DNA of 64,000 nucleotides from Synechococcus sp. WH 7803 (GTDB lineage: Bacteria; Cyanobacteriota; Cyanobacteriia; PCC-6307; Cyanobiaceae): contig CT971583.1 of the NCBI GenBank assembly GCA_000063505.1, positions 1,457,918 to 1,521,917 of the forward strand, written 5' to 3'. The notes beneath the pieces are model-generated. The model was given only the letters and a program-made list of their open reading frames with translations, searched no databases and had not been told where the DNA came from. Within the stretch, counting starts at the first letter, position 1. Each line of letters opens with the position of its first letter. This document shows, one piece after another, positions 62,917 to 64,000 of this stretch. Both the position numbers and the translations under genes were made by a program.

Positions 62917-63177
62917 TCAGAAACTCATATCGAGCAGGGTATGGCCCTTCGGCGGTTGATGCCTTTGGTCCCCACCGGCTGGCATCCGGAAGCCCTGCAC
63001 AGAACGATTCCAGTCGTCGCTGGATTCAGCGAAGTAAGCCTGTTCAGCGCCAAGACCCAGGGACGCATCGGCCTGATCTGTGGCGCTGATGGCGAGAGGC
63101 TCCATGGCAGAAGCACTGAGGACAAGGGTTCCGGACAGGAGCAAAGCGCCCAGTCCGGGAAGCAGAAAACGATGCAT
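62917..63177 (-). CDS. Secreted small hypothetical protein (86 aa)
   Basis: From the ATG at 63177 it has a signal peptide (M-H-R-F-L-L-P-G-L-G-A-L-L-L-S-G-T-L-V-L-S-A-S-A) and a short charged, Gly/Pro-rich mature part of about 60 residues (R-S-V-Q-G-F-R-M-P-A-G-G-D). No known domain. It lies 10 bases before the MscS gene on the same strand and may be co-transcribed with it. Confidence 0.55.
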   Translation of the reverse strand: MHRFLLPGLGALLLSGTLVLSASAMEPLAISATDQADASLGLGAEQAYFAESSDDWNRSVQGFRMPAGGDQRHQPPKGHTLLDMSF

Positions 63178-63251
63178 GGCCAGAGGTGTGAGGGGGCCTG
63201 CTTTCGCTTTAGCTATGGCAAAAGAAAAATGGCAACACGGCCCATTGACGC

Positions 63252-63827
63252 TTAAAAATCCTGCGGTAACCACTGGCGCAGCAAGGGCAGACTGAGGCCG
63301 ATCACGTTGGAGTAACAGCCGTTAAGGCGCTCAACGACGCACCCGCCTCGTCCTTCCAACGCAAATCCTCCGGCGCATTGCAGTGGCTCACCACTGCTCA
63401 CGTAGGCGTCGATCTCGGCATCGCTCAGATCAGCAAACAACACCCGGGTGGTGATGCATTGGCACTGGCTGGAGATCGCGGTCGTTGACGACGTTGCGAT
63501 CAGGCAATGCCCGGTGTGCAAGTCGCCCCAATGGCCGCGCATCCGTCGCCACCGCGCTTTGGCTTCCTCGGCATCGGCGGGTTTGCCGAACACCTCACCT
63601 TCAAACGCCAGCACGGAGTCACACCCCAACACGGCATGGATGGATGGATCCGTGAGCTGGCCATGCACCGCCTTGGCCTTGGCCTCAGCCAGCAAGCACA
63701 CGAGCTGAGGGGGCTCGGAATGGTGAATGCCGTCTTCATCCACCCCACTCACCTGCACCCGATGGGGGATGCAGGCCTGCTCCAACAGACGACGGCGAGC
63801 CGGGGATGCGGAAGCCAGCAGAAGCAT
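63252..63827 (-). CDS. maf: Maf-type nucleotide pyrophosphatase
   Basis: A 191-residue Maf protein that hydrolyses non-canonical or modified nucleoside triphosphates. The N-terminal signature [16 protein letters not shown] is at residues 3-18, followed by [18 protein letters not shown] and the Y-V[18 protein letters not shown] region near the end. Length and start are as expected. Confidence 0.93.
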   Translation of the reverse strand: MLLLASASPARRRLLEQACIPHRVQVSGVDEDGIHHSEPPQLVCLLAEAKAKAVHGQLTDPSIHAVLGCDSVLAFEGEVFGKPADAEEAKARWRRMRGHWGDLHTGHCLIATSSTTAISSQCQCITTRVLFADLSDAEIDAYVSSGEPLQCAGGFALEGRGGCVVERLNGCYSNVIGLSLPLLRQWLPQDF

Positions 63828-63875
63828 GGGGCCTCAGAGAACGCTGCAGACCCCGAGAATGACAGCGTCAGCAGC

Positions 63876-64000
63876 ATGCGCGTGATCGCCCAGGACCCCA
63901 GCGAACTCACCCAGCACGCCCTGCGGCGGGCCCGCCAGGCCGTGCGCTGCCTGCCGTTCCGGCGCAGCTTCTACCGGCTCCTGGACGAGAGTGCCCAAAG
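63876..64000 (+). CDS. N-terminal fragment of an unknown protein
   Basis: Runs off the right edge after 41 codons. The sequence (M-R-V-I-A-Q-D-P-S-E-L-T-Q-H-A-L-R-R-A-R-Q-A-V-R) is a basic amphipathic helix with L-P-F-R-R-S-F-Y-R-L. No family can be assigned. It is divergent from maf, 48 bases apart. Confidence 0.4.
   Translation, partial: MRVIAQDPSELTQHALRRARQAVRCLPFRRSFYRLLDESAQ

Noticed and set aside
61476-63089. A 537-codon open frame on the plus strand opposite mscS
   Set aside because: It is a composition shadow of the high-GC3 mscS gene: Gln/His/Arg-rich, no domain, while the minus strand gives a clear MscS protein.
1-64000. tRNA, rRNA, CRISPR, transposase, integrase or phage genes
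   Set aside because: I looked for cloverleaf-like intergenic segments, regularly spaced repeats and mobile-element proteins and found none.

Overview
The window looks like a high-GC marine picocyanobacterium, most likely Synechococcus of the Synechococcus/Prochlorococcus (alpha-cyanobacterial) lineage. Evidence: genes for oxygenic photosynthesis (psbD/psbC, petG, petM, chlI, ycf4, ycf39, a lycopene cyclase and a cytochrome c-M type protein), an NTRC-type thioredoxin reductase-thioredoxin fusion, GuaB3, a CAAD/CURT1 thylakoid protein, very dense packing with many 1-35 bp gene overlaps, frequent GTG/TTG starts, and strong G/C in third codon positions. The genus is an inference; the phylum is clear.

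Layout. 1-7.3 kb: a truncated sugar-type ABC permease directly after leuA, a GH57 glucan-branching type enzyme, and a gyrA-crtL pair. 7.4-19.6 kb: a long plus-strand run (CAAD protein, guaB3, trxA, hisH, rsmD, cytochrome c, RNA methyltransferase, a beta-lactamase-fold protein, a DUF3370 protein, chlI, ruvC, 5-formyl-THF cyclo-ligase, sufE, hom), with petG antisense to the end of rsmD. 19.6-29.5 kb: a peptide-type ABC binding protein and permease without ATPase, alpha/beta hydrolase, MFS transporter, a COQ4 homologue, SemiSWEET, ychF and an HlyD-type adaptor. 29.5-37.5 kb: polA, cysS, NSS-family transporter and dxr. 37.5-39.3 kb: a visibly AT-richer patch holding the tail of a thin ferredoxin gene and a plant-FAD2-like desaturase, bounded by intrinsic terminators. 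39.3-43.3 kb: pntAA-pntAB-pntB with a YheT-type hydrolase. 43.4-53.9 kb: SF2 helicase, ntrC, a divergent IF-1, a Nif11-like peptide, a pseudouridine synthase, an ArsM-like methyltransferase, ycf39, petM, a Trm1-type tRNA methyltransferase and ilvH. 53.9-57.8 kb: cyclophilin lipoprotein, ycf4 and psbD-psbC. 57.8-64 kb: small membrane proteins around a perfect 20-bp palindrome, a degenerate MlaE-like protein with MlaD, a YcgJ/Fels-1-like secreted protein, MscS and maf.

Most genes are housekeeping. The less ordinary signals are: an 18-bp identical element upstream of both leuA and ntrC; three genes (a pseudouridine synthase, hisH and the helicase) with no AUG/GUG/UUG that leaves the conserved N-terminus intact, one of them with a textbook Shine-Dalgarno in front of CTG; the AT-rich desaturase patch; the palindrome between two small membrane protein genes; and family members unusual for a cyanobacterium or bacterium (COQ4, Trm1). 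I saw no tRNA, rRNA, CRISPR array, insertion sequence or prophage. All family assignments come from reading the proteins by eye, without database searches.
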